Part shown: positions 30,035 to 41,283 of the stretch, one piece after another | Position numbering within the stretch: position 1 is the stretch's first letter | How the letters are laid out: each line of letters starts with the position of its first letter | Origin: Chlorocebus sabaeus | Taxonomy: Eukaryota > Chordata > Mammalia > Primates > Cercopithecidae | Direction: 5' to 3' | Assembly (NCBI RefSeq): GCF_047675955.1 | Contig: NC_132923.1 | Coordinates: 87,207,637 to 87,271,636 of the forward strand | DNA length: 64,000 nucleotides | Notes under the pieces: model-generated | Database searches by the model: none | What the model was told of the DNA's origin: nothing | Seen by the model: only the letters and a program-made list of their open reading frames with translations | Position numbers and translations under genes: made by a program

Positions 30035-33000
30035 ATGGCAGGATCAAGTTCACACATAACAATCTTAACTTTAAATGTAAATGGACTAAATGCTCCAATT
30101 AAAAGACACAGACTGGCAAACTGGATAAAGAGTCAAGACCCATCAGTCTGCTGTATTCAGGAGACCCATCTCACATGCAGAGACATACATAGGCTCAAAA
30201 TAATGGGATGGAGGAATATCTACCAAGCAAATGGAGAACAAAAAATAGCAGGGGTTGCAATCCTAGTCTCTGATAAAACAGACCTTAAACCATCAAAGAT
30301 CAAAGGAGACAAAGGGATCAATTCATCAGGAAGAGCTAACTATCCTAAATATATATGCATCCAATATAGGAGCACCCAGATTCATAAAGCAAGTCCTTAG
30401 AGACTTACAAAGAGACTTAGACTCCTATACAATAATAATGGGAGACTTCAACACCACACTGTCAACATTAGACAGATCAACGAGACAGAAATTTAACAAG
30501 GATATCCAGGAATTGAACTCATCTCTGCAGCAAGCAGACCTAATAGACATCTACAGAACTCTCCACCCCAAATCAACAGAAAATACATTCTTCTCAGCAC
30601 CACATTGCACTTATTCCAAAATTGACCACATAATTGGAAGGAAAGCACTCCTCAGCAAATGTACAAGAACAGAAATTATAATAAACTGTCTCTCAGACCA
30701 CAGTGCAATCAAACTAGAACTCAGGACTAAGAAACTCAATCCAAACCGCTCAACTTCATGGAAACTGAACAGCCTGCTCCTGAATGACTACTGGGTACAT
30801 AACGAAATGAAGGCAAAAATAAAGTTGTTCTTTGAAACCAATGAGAACAAAGATACAACATACCAGAATCTCTGGGACACATTTAAAGCAGTGTGTAGAG
30901 GGAAATTTATAGCACTAAATGCCCATAAGGGAAAGCTGGAAAGATCTAAAGTTGGCACTCTAACATCACAATTAAAAGAACTAGAGAAGCAAGAGCAAAC
31001 ACATTCAAAAGCTAGTAGAAGGCAAGAAATAACTAAGATCAGAGCGGAACTGAAGGAGATAGAGACACAAAAACTCTCCAAAAAATCAATGAATCCAGGA
31101 GTTGGTTTTTTGAAAAGATCAACAAAATTGACAGACCGCTAGCAAGATTAATAAAGAAGAAAAGGGAGAAGAATCAAATAGACGCAATAAAAAATGATAA
31201 AGGGGATATCACCACCGACACCACAGAAATACAAACTACCATCAGAGAATACTATAAACACCTCTATGCAAATAAACTAGAAAATCTAGAAGAAATGGAT
31301 AATTTCCTGGACACGTACACTCTTCCAAGACTAAACCAGGAAGAAGTTGAATCCCTGAATAGACCAATAGCAGGCTCTGAAATTGAGGCAATAATTAATA
31401 GCCTACCAACGAAAAAAAAGTCCAGGACCAGATGGATTCACAGCTGAATTCTACCAGAGGTACAAGGAGGAGCTGGTACCATTCCTTCTGAAACTATTCC
31501 AATCAATAGAAAAAGAGGAAATCCTCCCTAACTCATTTTATGAGGCCAACATCATCCTGATACCAAAGCCTGGCAGAGACACAACAAAAAAAGAGAATTT
31601 TAGACCAATATCCCTGATGAACATCGATGCAAAAGTCCTCAATAAAATACTAGCAAACCGGATTCAGCAGCACATCAAAAAGCTTATCCACCATGATCAA
31701 GTGGGCTTCATCCCTGGGATGCAAGGCTGGTTCAACATTCGCAAATCAATAAACATAATCCAGCATATAAACAGAACCAAAGACAAGAACCACATGATTA
31801 TCTCAATAGATGCAGAAAAGGCTTTTGACAAAATTCAACAGCCCTTCATGCTAAAAACGCTCAATAAATTCGGTTGATGGAATGTACGTCAAAATAATAA
31901 GAGCTATTTATGACAAACCCACAGCCAATATCATACTGAATGGGCAAAAACTAGAAAAATTTCCTTTGAAAACTGGCACAAGACAGGAATGCCCTCTCTC
32001 ACCACTCCTATTCAACATAGTGTTGGAAGTTCTGGCTAGGGCAATCAGGCAAGAGAAAGAAATCAAGGGGATTCAGTTAGGAAAACAAGAAGTCAAATTG
32101 TCCCTGTTTGCATATGACATGATTGTATATTTAGAAAACCCCATTGTCTCAGCCCAAAATCTCCTTAAGCTGATAAGCAACTTCAGCAAAGTCTCAGGAT
32201 ACAAAATTAATGTGCAAAAATCGCAAGCATTCTTATACACCAGTAACAGACAAACAGAGAGCCAAATCATGAATGAACTTCCATTCACAATTGCTTCAAA
32301 GAGAATAAAATACCTAGGAATCCAATTTACAAGGGATGTAAAGGACCTCATGAAGCAGAACTATAAACCACTCCTCAGTGAAATAAAAGAGGACACAAAC
32401 AAATGGAAGAACATACCATGCTCATGGATAGGAAGAATCAATATCGTGAAAATGGCCATAATGCCCAAGGTAATTTATAGATTCAATGCCATCCCCATGA
32501 AGCTACCAATGAATGTCTTCACAGAATTGGAAAAAAACTGCTTTAAAGTTCATATGGAACCAAAAAAGAGACCGCATTGCCAAGACAATCCTAAGTCAAA
32601 AGAACAAAGCTAGAGGCATCACGCTACCTGACTTCAAACTATACTACAAGGCTACAGTAACCAAAACAGCATGGTACTGGTATCACAACAGACATATAGA
32701 CCAATGGAACAGAACAGAGTCCTCAGAAATAATACTACACATCTACAGCCATCTGATCTTTGACAAACCTGAGAGAAACAAGAAATGGGGAAAGCATTCC
32801 CTATTTAATAAATGGTGCTGGGAAAATTGGCTAGCCAGAAGTAGAAAGCTGAAACTGGATCCTTTCCTTACTCCTTATACGAAAATTAATTCAAGATGGA
32901 TTAGAGACTTAAATGTTAGACCTAATACCATAAAAACCCTAGAAGAAAACCTAGGTAGTACCATTCAGGACATAGGCATGGGCAAAGACTTCATGTCTAA

Positions 33001-33837
33001 AACACCAAAAGCAACGGCAGCAAAAGCCAAAATTGAGAAATGGGGTCTAATTAAACTAAAGAGCTTCTGCACAGCAAAAGAAACTACCATCAGAGTGAAC
33101 AGGCAACCTACAGAATGGGAGAAAATTTTTGCAACTACTCATCAGACAAAGGGCTAATATCCAGAACCTACAAAGAACTCAAACAAATTTACAAGAAAAA
33201 AACAAATAACCCCATGAAAAAGTGGGCAAAGGATATGAACAGACATTTCTCAAAAGAGGACATTCATACAGCCAACAGACACATGAAAAAATGCTCATCA
33301 TCACTGGCCATCAGAGAAATGCAAATCAAAACCACAATGAGATACCATCTCACACCAGTTAGAATGGCAATCATTAAAAACTCAGGAAACAGCAGGTGCT
33401 GGAGAGGATGTGGAGAAATAGGAACACTTTTACACTGTTGGTGGGATTGTAAACTAGTTCAACCATTATGGAAAACAGTATGGCGATTCCTCAAGGATCT
33501 AGAACTAGATGTACCATATCACCCAGCCATCCCATTACTGGGTATATACCCAAAGGATTATAAATCATGCTGCTCTAAAGACACATGCACACGTATGTTT
33601 ATTGCAGCACTATTCACAATAGCAAAGACTTGGAATCAACCCAAATGTCCATCAGTGACAGACTGGATTAAGAAAATGTGGCACACATACACCATGGAAT
33701 ACTATGCAGCCTTAAAGAAGGATGAGTTTGTGTCCTTTGTAGGGACATGGATGCAGCTGGAAACCATCATTCTTAGCAAACTATCCCAAGAACAGAAAAC
33801 CAAACACCGCATGTTCTCACTCATAGGCGGGAACTGA
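30035..33837 (+). pseudogene. L1 ORF2: L1 ORF2 with six frame breaks
   Basis: Domains in order: the endonuclease starts at 30035 (LTLNVNGLNAPIKRH, CIQETHL, GDFNTTLS, SDHSAI); RT at about 31560-32620; the C-terminal Cys region at about 33390-33460 (CWRGCGEIGTLLHCWWDCK); the stop is at 33835-33837. Breaks: a 23-bp deletion near 30318; a 1-bp loss in an A-run near 31071; a 1-bp gain in an A-run near 31415; a 2-bp loss near 31875; a 1-bp gain in an A-run near 32535; a 1-bp loss near 33136. In addition the RT box reads FAYD (about 32108) instead of FADD, removing a catalytic Asp. ORF2p normally nicks target DNA and copies L1 RNA; this copy cannot. Confidence 0.95.
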
Positions 33838-34052
33838 ACAATGAGATCACTTGGACTTGGGAAGGGGAACATCACACACCGGGGCCTATCACGGGGAGGG
33901 GGGAGGGGGAAAGGATTGCATTGGGAGTTATACCTGATGTAAATGACGAGTTGATGGGTGTTGACGAGTTGATTGGTGCAGCACACCAACATGGCACAAG
34001 TATATATATGTAACACACCTGCATGTTATGCACATGTACCCTAAAACTTAAC

Positions 34053-34061
<9 letters not shown>
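33838..34061 (+). other. L1 3' UTR with G-rich tract
   Basis: Contains the purine tract 'ggggaggggggaggggg' at 33893-33909, a G-quadruplex-type motif usual in L1PA 3' UTRs. It also has an 18-bp imperfect duplication (33945-33980, 'gacgagttgatgggtg' / 'gacgagttgattggtg') that looks specific to this copy or lineage, and it ends 'atgtaccctaaaacttaac'. Confidence 0.85.

Positions 34062-34088
<27 letters not shown>
34062..34088 (+). repeat. (TAA)n L1 tail microsatellite
   Basis: About eight ATA/TAA units forming the 3' tail of the full-length L1, directly followed by the target duplication. Confidence 0.95.
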
Positions 34089-34091
<3 letters not shown>

Positions 34092-34101
34092 TTAATGGAT
34101 T

Positions 34102-34699
34102 AGGTCACTATCTGCAATACACACATAGAAAGAATAAAAAGGCACATTTATCATAGATTTGGAAGATTTCCAAAGGAGTTGGGATGATTGAAGTAGGTTT
34201 GTTAACCTATAAAATCTCATTTTGCATGACACTTTGCCTATATAAGTCTTTTAACTTTATCAGAAACATATTTTTTCTGACATCTTTCTCCGTGCAGTAG
34301 TAAAGAAAAATTATGTATAAAATATATTGGAAAGTAATTGCTAAAATGATCATGATATTCAACACTTTAAGATGGTCTAGTGTATTGTATTTTTAAAAAT
34401 ATTTCCTGAGAAATTAGGACAATAACAAGGTCAAATTCTAGGCTTTAGAACCTGAATGATGTATTTTCTTCCTACTTGAGGTTTTACATCTACTCCTTAT
34501 TCAGATTCCTTGACCTTCAGTATAAAGTATTCAGTTCCATAGTCTTAGTGTTTGGTAATAGCAAGAGTCTACCTCTAAGAATGTGGTTGATACCTAAAAA
34601 TCCACTGGGCCATTCACCATGTTTTAGATATTTTCCATTTGTCCCTGTGGATGCATTCTTCTGTCTTTTCCACCTTGCTTCATGCCCCATGATGCTGAC
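34102..34699. other. Unique DNA, nothing recognised
   Basis: No gene or repeat recognised. Opposing frames at 34476-34720 overlap on both strands and are chance. Confidence 0.55.
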
Positions 34700-35068
34700 T
34701 TTTATGGACTGAATCAGCAAATTCTCTTATATTCTGGCTTACAGTTGACTGCCAATGAGAGGCACTAGGAGGAGATAACAGGGTGGGAAAATAATGACTT
34801 TGAGATTTTTATTTCTTTTCTCTTAAAGCCACATTTACATTCTCCAGGTTTTGGTAACTTCATGCTTCTAGAGCCTTAGGTGAGCCTCAACCTCCATTGG
34901 AGAAAGATAACAGCTTTCATCTGTTGCTACAGCTACAGTACTTTGTTATCCCTGGTTGGTTTTCCAATTCTGTTCACACCTTTGTAAATAGTCCATTTAT
35001 TAAATTCTTTTTGTTTATTATTTTATTTGAATTTGCCATCTGTTTCCAGCCAGACCCCGAGTAATATG
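34700..35068 (+). mobile_element. Probable ancient LTR
   Basis: 'ctgccaatgagaggcactag', 'ttttggtaacttcatgct', 'tttgtaaatagtccatttatt' and 'aaatt...gccatctgtttccagcc' match a widespread mammalian LTR-like repeat. It has an 'attaaa' polyadenylation-type end and terminates at 'agaccccgagtaata'. I cannot name the family with confidence. Confidence 0.45.
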
Positions 35069-35099
35069 CTAGAGTAGGTTTGGGTATGGTTTTGGTTTA

Positions 35100-35455
35100 T
35101 GTCTTAGTCAATTCCTGCTACTATAACAAAATATCTTAGACTGGGTAATTTATTACGAGGTATTTATTGCTTGCAGTTCTGGAGGCTGTGAAATTCAAGT
35201 TCAAGTTTCCAGTAGGTTCAGTGTCTGATGAGGACCTGTTCCTCACAGATGAGGTATTGTTGCTGTATCCTCACATGGGAGAAGGGCCAAATAGCTCCAT
35301 CAAACCTCCTTTATAAGGGCACTAGTCCCTTCATGAGAATAGAGCTCATGTGATCTAATCACATTCCAGTGTCTCCACCTGTTAATACCATGACATTCAG
35401 GATTAAATTTCAATACATGAATTTCGGAGGGACACAAACATTCAGATATAGCAGT
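35100..35455 (-). mobile_element. MaLR LTR (MLT1-like), antisense
   Basis: 'gtcttagtcaattcctgcta', 'ctataacaaaatatcttaga', 'ctgggtaattt', 'gttctggaggctg', 'cctcctttataagggcacta' and 'tgtgatctaatcac', ending 'ggagggacacaaacattcag', give the antisense order of an MLT1-class LTR. Confidence 0.78.
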
Positions 35456-35554
35456 TTGGTGTGGCTTTGTTTCCCATGCATTACTGTGCCAGTCTTACTC
35501 TTTCTTCGGGACGCAGCTCAAGAGTTACTTTCTCTGAAAATTGGATTTTGGAGT

Positions 35555-35740
35555 CTGAAAAGTCTGGGTTTGAATTAAAACTCCAACACTCCCTAGCTGT
35601 GTGGCTTGGGGAGAATTTCTTCATATTTTTGAACTTTAGTTTTCTTCTCTGTAAAAAATAGGGGAAATAACACACCCATGCAAAGTTGTTAGGGTTATTA
35701 AATAACATTATGTCTTTGAAAATTCCTGACACTAAATAGA
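35555..35740 (+). mobile_element. MIR SINE
   Basis: 'tctgggtttgaattaaaactc', 'ctagctgtgtggcttgg', 'tttcttctctgtaaaaaata' and 'gggttattaaataa' follow the MIR order. Frames at 35369-35732 are accidental. Confidence 0.75.
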
Positions 35741-35778
35741 ATTTCTATTTTTCTTTTCCTTCTTCACATGAGGAATGG

Positions 35779-35838
35779 CTCACTGGGCATGTAGTGAAGT
35801 ATGCCTACATGGGCATACTTCACTACATGCCCAGTGAG
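35779..35838. repeat. Perfect hairpin: 27-bp stem, 6-nt loop
   Basis: The left arm 35779-35805 and right arm 35812-35838 are exact reverse complements over all 27 bases; the loop is 'tacatg' (35806-35811). The 60-nt unit is followed 14 bp later by an 18-base T run. It matches no TIR element I know (not MADE1) and contains no CpG. It could be a template-switch mutation, a young palindromic MITE remnant or a small-RNA hairpin; the sequence alone does not decide. Perfect arms imply recent formation, conversion or constraint. Confidence 0.97.
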
Positions 35839-36135
35839 ACTAATTTTATCTTTTTTTTTTTTTTTTTATATTTTCTATTGCCTGCATTTGCTTGCATGTT
35901 GCTTTGAATCTGTTTCCTAGTTGTTTCACTCTAAATGCCTTGCCTTTTAAAATCTACTCCGAGTTTCTTAGGGCAATGGGTCATATATAAATATTAAAAA
36001 CAACTGAAAGTTGTGTATATATTTTTAGAATTTATAAAAAAAACCTTTTAGTATTATGTTTAATTCTTACAACTATGCAAAGTAAGAATATATTATTTCT
36101 CTCATTTCGCAAATGAAATAACCGAGTCTCAGAGA
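35839..36135. other. Unique DNA with T-run
   Basis: An 18-T run at about 35852-35869, then AT-rich sequence without recognised features. Confidence 0.55.
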
Positions 36136-36352
36136 CCTAAACATTGAATACATATGGACAGAAAGGAAACAATAGACACCAGGGCCTACTTGAGGGTATA
36201 TGGTGGGGATCGAACAGCTACCTATTGGGTACCATGCTTATTACCTGGGTAATGAAATAATATGTACATCGACTCCCAGCAACACAAAATTTATCTGTAG
36301 AACCAACCTGCACATGTACCCCTGAAACTAAAATAAAAGTTAAAAAAATTAC
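36136..36352 (+). mobile_element. L1 3' end (L1PB/L1MA type)
   Basis: 'ggaaacaatagacaccaggg', 'cctacttgagggtatatgg', 'agctacctattgggtacc', 'ttattacctgggtaatgaaa' and 'caacctgcacatgtacccct', ending 'aaaataaaagttaaaaaaa'. Only the 3' UTR is present. Confidence 0.88.
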
Positions 36353-36844
36353 TTGTTTAAGATCATAGGGCTAAATAGTCTAGGAAAACATTACCCAATC
36401 TTAGGTTGTCAGATTTTAATCCCCTTCTTTTTCTGTTATAATGACCTTGTTTTTCTTCTTGAGTGCCTTCTTACCCTTTGATTCACATTTACTGAATTCA
36501 TATTATTTTAAGAGACTGATAAGCCATCTCTATCTTTTTTTCTTCCTCAGCTTCCTTTGTGATGAATTATCTAATCTCTCTTAATTATTTGTTGGTGATT
36601 TTTATTCTTCTCATCAAATACTTTTCTCCAGAGGCCCTATGATAAAAACTTAATAATTATCGTAAGTGAAAAACAGAGGAAGGTAGCATATGTCCCTATG
36701 GATCTGGACTTGACTTCTAGTACTTGGAAATAAATTTTGTTCCTTCTTCAGTCCTGTGCTTGGCTGTTGTCCTTGCATATATAGCCTCGTGGTTACAATG
36801 CAGACCTTTTCTGATGTTAGGCAACACAGAAACACTTAATGAAA
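36353..36844. other. Unique DNA, nothing recognised
   Basis: No repeat or gene recognised; small opposing frames at 36650-36933 are chance. Confidence 0.5.
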
Positions 36845-37110
36845 GACAATGTAATGTAGCAGAAATGACAATAGCATCAATGGCAGCCAGGTCTGCGTTC
36901 AAATCCTGTGTGTACCATTTACTAACTTTATGACTTTGGGCAAATTAAACTTGGTTTTTAAAATTGAAATTCCTCATTTGTAAAATGGCTGTGGTGGCGA
37001 GGGGTAGTGGTAGTGAGGACACCTACCTTGCATAGTTCTTGTGATACAATTATATGTTAAAGTATCTATAAAGAATATATCACATTATAGATTTTTAATA
37101 AATCATAGTT
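36845..37110 (+). mobile_element. MIR SINE, near full length
   Basis: 'gtaatgtagcagaaatgaca', 'ggtctgcgttcaaatcctg', 'actttatgactttgggcaaa', 'tcctcatttgtaaaatggc' and 'ctaccttgcatagttcttg'. Includes the tRNA-related head and the core. Confidence 0.82.
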
Positions 37111-37719
37111 TCTATTGTTATGCTTACTAGTATTATCGTTAGAAGAGATACAAGAACCCTCTTTTTTTTTTAGTTCTTCTTCAGGCTAGGAGATGCATTT
37201 ACTGAGGAATAAGATAATTACTGTATTTGGAATTTGGCCAGGCCATTGCAAAACAGATGTCAAAAGATACAGGATCTTATAAATGCCAAATATGAAGAAT
37301 CTCTTTTGTTTTTTCTGCTTTGCTTCTTCTGTGATTCATAATGCCTTCCTCTTTGATGGTGCCAGTGACTGGATATTTTAAGGCAATTTGTAGGATTAAT
37401 CCTCCGTGTACCACAGCAGGCTAAGGCCCGGATGGGACTGGTAATAATGCAGTCTTTCTCCAGTGGAGGTTGAAATTTACCTAACAAACTCTCTAAGCTC
37501 TTTAGGCCCTCATTACAAAGGGCATTACATGCTGAAAGCCTTGTCATGGATGAAAAATTTCTGGTGCCAATGACTTTCTAATTCATTTCTCTTATAGAAG
37601 TAAAACAAAAAATTCAAAATAAGATGGGAAAATATGTACTGAGAGAAGAATTTTTTTAAAAAAGTTTGTATTTAATATGGGCAGTGCATTAGAATAGATA
37701 ATGCCCTCCCAAGCTCCAG
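37111..37719. other. Unique DNA, nothing recognised
   Basis: No recognised feature. The reverse 95-residue frame at 37260-37547 has no family signature. Confidence 0.5.
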
Positions 37720-37930
37720 ATCTTCACTCATGTTGATTCCTCCCTTTCTTCCTTTCTTTCTCTACCTAGTGAACTCCTACTGCTCTTTTAAGAACCTACA
37801 TCAATATTTCTTTTGAAGCTTTGTCATTAGACTGTGAGCCCCTTGAGAGGCAGGGCTAGTTTTCTCATCTTTGTACCTGCCCCACTAACACAGCCTGGCA
37901 CATAAAAGACATTTGACAAGTGAATAAATC
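37720..37930 (+). mobile_element. L2 3' end, sense
   Basis: 'gtgaactcctactgctcttt', 'aagaacctacatcaatattt', 'tagactgtgagccccttgag', 'aggcagggctag', 'tttgtacctgcc' and 'cctggcacataaaaga', ending 'gacaagtgaataaat', give the L2 3' UTR in sense. Confidence 0.82.
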
Positions 37931-39104
37931 TACCCCAAATATTTTCCAAATATTTGAAGATAGTCAGTCTCACTTCTCCCCTGTTATTCAACCACATCGT
38001 CTAGTGGTTCCCTTAAAGACTGTTCTGGAGATTGCTGATTAAATTTGGATTTTGTACAAGACACAAATAAATAATCATGCTACATTCCCAAAATTCCAAG
38101 GGAGTCTATGAGCTATAAAGGAGAAATATGATGTGGGTTGGAGAAGTCAAACTAAATAAGATCTGAATATGAAGAAATCTGACACTGTGACTGGCACTTC
38201 TATAACCCTAGAGATCAGTGAGACCCAGCTGATCTTGACTTTAAGGAGACTGTAGTCTTGCTGTATAGACTAAAGACACACTGAAAAGTAGAGTGTATTA
38301 AAGGCAGACTGTAATTCAGGATTGAAAGAAATAGATAAACTTGCTGAAGTGATTACCAGAGCCACAAAGGCCAGATAATGCCTCCTAGAAGAGGCAAACC
38401 TCCAATAAAACTGTAAAGGATACTCAGGTGGCCAAGGGTAGAAAACTCCAGATGAAGAAAATGATGTTTGCAAAGGAATATTGATGAATCATTTTGAGGA
38501 CTCTGTGCTGACCTACCTATCTGGATCAAATGAATCATTTAAGAAAGCAGCAGAAAATAGAAAATAAAAATGTAAAGGAAGACTGAGGCTTGAATTCAGG
38601 CTAAAGAGTTTTGGGTTTACCTAAATAGCAGCCATTGAGAAATAAACTAGTAGTTTAGCCAAACAAAGCTGGTTCCTAGGTGTCAGATTGTTTGGGGGAA
38701 GCTGGGGCAGCCAGATGACAGGAACATTGCAGTTCTTCAGCCTCTCTCAAAGGTATGGTGGTTCTTACAGGTATGGGAGTGTTGGAAAATTAGGGATATT
38801 TATAATCTTAACCTTTTATTTTGTGAATACCATAAAGAAAATAACACTTGAACTGAAGTTTGAAGTATGGATAGGAGGAGGTCAAGCTGAGAAATTTTGT
38901 GTTTAACATATAGGTAGTTAATGGGAAACAGAGGTAGGAGACAATAAAATGAAATGGAAGGGCCAGAGATGGTAGCCCAGGCCTCCACAGACCCTTGTCT
39001 CCTGTGATGCCATGAATATGGTGGATTGACTAGACGTAGTCAAATCTTAAATGAAGGGATGCGGAAAGGAAATTAAAACCCTTTGAGACAAGCAAGTTTT
39101 GGGG
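37931..39104. other. Unique DNA, nothing recognised
   Basis: No gene or repeat recognised. Frames at 38270-38538 and 38688-38988 lie on both strands and show no conserved features. Confidence 0.5.
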
Positions 39105-39290
39105 TTGTTTGGATTCAGAAATACCTAGGCTGGAATCTTGATTCATATTCTTACTTTCTGTGTCATCTTGGATATATCCCCTCACCTTTCTGATCTTTGT
39201 TTCCTGATGCATAAAATGGGAATAATAATAATAACAATAAAGCTTAATTTGCAGGGCTGTTATGAGAAATAAATGCATTTGTAAAGAATG
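39105..39290 (+). mobile_element. MIR SINE
   Basis: 'tctgtgtcatcttggatata', 'gtttcctgatgcataaaatg', 'ggaataataataataac' and 'cagggctgttatgagaaata' form the MIR core. Confidence 0.78.
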
Positions 39291-40754
39291 TAACTCTCAA
39301 AGTGTGGGAACAAAGACTGAATCAGGACAGGTCCAGTTAAGGGGAGTCTTCAAGACTGAAACAGCTTCAGGCCATATCTCTGTGACCACTCTGAGTACTT
39401 TCAAGAGGCTAAGCACCAACGTAAATAGAATCCTGTAAATATAGATCAAACATTCTCATTGACTGTCAAAAATAAGACCGCAGCAGCATTAAGGCACCCA
39501 GATGAAACACACGAACACTTACCACAGTGAAATCTATAAAGTGCTTTCGATTGCTCAGGGGATCTTTAGATACAGCATCATTTTCTCTATCTTATGGATG
39601 ACTTGGCCACCTCCGCTATGAATTTTTCATGATTCCCCTGACCCAGCAGCTCTCGCCTGTGGAGAGAGTAATATGGTATTGATTTCGGAGTTAGATTTCT
39701 GCCTTTTTTTTGCCACAACAGGATTTTTCTAGCCTAGAAACCTCAATCCCCTATTACTCATTAGAGACTAGGGCAACTTTTCTTAGATCTGGAATTCAGA
39801 AGGTGAACTGTTTAGCTGCTTGTGTCAAAGATAGCCTTTATAGCATTTATAGTGCAATCTTAACTGAGCTCAAAAAGAGTAGCTGTTATGGAAAAATTCC
39901 CTAATTGAACCAGCAAAGGTAGAATTATAGAGAATGCCAAGAAGACAATAGTCTCCTTTATTTCCCTCACAATTAGAATGTTTTCCTAGGCATAGTTTTT
40001 TTGAATGATCCTATTAAAAATATAACAGAGGCTAAAAAAGAATTAAAAATAAATACAACAGGGAAATCCAGTTTATCTTTTAGTATTTCACTTTCTGTAT
40101 AATTTTTGGAAAACCTGTCTAGGTGGTTCTTATTTTCAGTGGCCCTTGGTCATATAAGAGAAATGAAAAGAGGCCATAATGTTGGTAGTTTTTATTTAAA
40201 CTGCTTTTAAAAAATAAAAAAAATCCATCACTTACATCCTGTGAAAACTCATTCTTGGCATTGCCATGGCAACAAGACTTTTAAAAGGGAGTTAACTGAA
40301 ATTTAGCTGCATATATTATTTCTTTGTGATTCATACTTCATAAAAATGTAAATGTCAAACTAATACATGTTTTACCTTAATATTTTATACCACCATTTAG
40401 TCTTAATTGATCTAATGTTTTCCTTAATTAAATGTTGTGCTTCTTTGAATGGCTTTTCTTCTCCTCTCCCCACCATCCCCTTTTCTGTGAACCCATCAAA
40501 CTATACATTTTGACTGGGTGACATGCAATTTAGGAAACTGTCACAGCAGAGATCAATCATGCTGACCTAACAACTCAACAAAAAAGATTTTTAGAAAACT
40601 GCTTGTCCTGCCTAGAAATTCAACCTACCCTCTCCTTTGGTAGAATTTTATCACCTCCTTTGTCCTTGTTTATTCTCTTACCATTTGACTCTCTCCATAA
40701 GACTGAGAAGTAGTATACCTTGATGTAGAAAGCACCACCAGTACATCCTGAAGT
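39291..40754. other. Unique DNA, nothing recognised
   Basis: Longest stretch without recognised repeats in the right half. No convincing frame, RNA gene or CpG island. A search for conserved non-coding sequence would be informative here. Confidence 0.5.
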
Positions 40755-40965
40755 ACAATGCAGGCTTTACAACTTCATAGCTTTGTGACCTTAGGCAAGT
40801 CATTTACCTAACCTTTTGGACCTACAATTTTCTAATAGGTAAGGTAGAGATAAACTGTTTTTGTCATAGGATTTTTGTGAGTATTAAATAGAACAATGTT
40901 TATAAAGCACTTGGCATAAGATATGTAGCAATAAATAGTGGTGTTATCATTCCTATAATAATAAT
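40755..40965 (+). mobile_element. MIR SINE
   Basis: 'catagctttgtgaccttagg', 'caagtcatttacctaacctt', 'ggtaaggtagagataa' and 'gtattaaatagaacaatg', with the tail 'gcacttggcataagatatg'. Confidence 0.8.
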
Positions 40966-41283
40966 AATAATTACAAAGAGGTAGAAAAAAATCTTATTCA
41001 TTGAAAGCTCTGTATTTGTTTGAAAAATGTATGATAATCTTTCTGAGATGAAGTCTGAAACTGCAAAGGTAGCATATTATGCCTAAGAAGAGATGAGAAA
41101 TTCCCTTTTTAGTTTCAGAGGGTAAAGTATAATAAAAGTAAACAGAGGGAAATGGGGGAGAGAGAGCAGGTTTAACTGCTAGTGAGATGGAGGAAGTCTA
41201 TGTACCTTCTGACCTGACCCATTTCAGCAACTCTCCCATATATTTTGTATTGTTGGACAAATCCATAAAATGATTCAAAAAAT

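Larger units (their letters stand above)
27917..34088 (+). mobile_element. Full-length L1 (L1PA lineage), inactive
   Basis: About 6.17 kb with 5' UTR, ORF1, a 63-bp spacer, ORF2, 3' UTR and a (TAA)n tail. The 13-bp target duplication 'aaattaatggatt' lies at 27904-27916 and 34089-34101. The insertion is complete and uninterrupted by other repeats. The coding regions have decayed: one stop in ORF1, and six frame breaks plus a mutated RT motif in ORF2. This is a once-autonomous element of the catarrhine L1PA lineage, not a currently active one. Confidence 0.97.
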
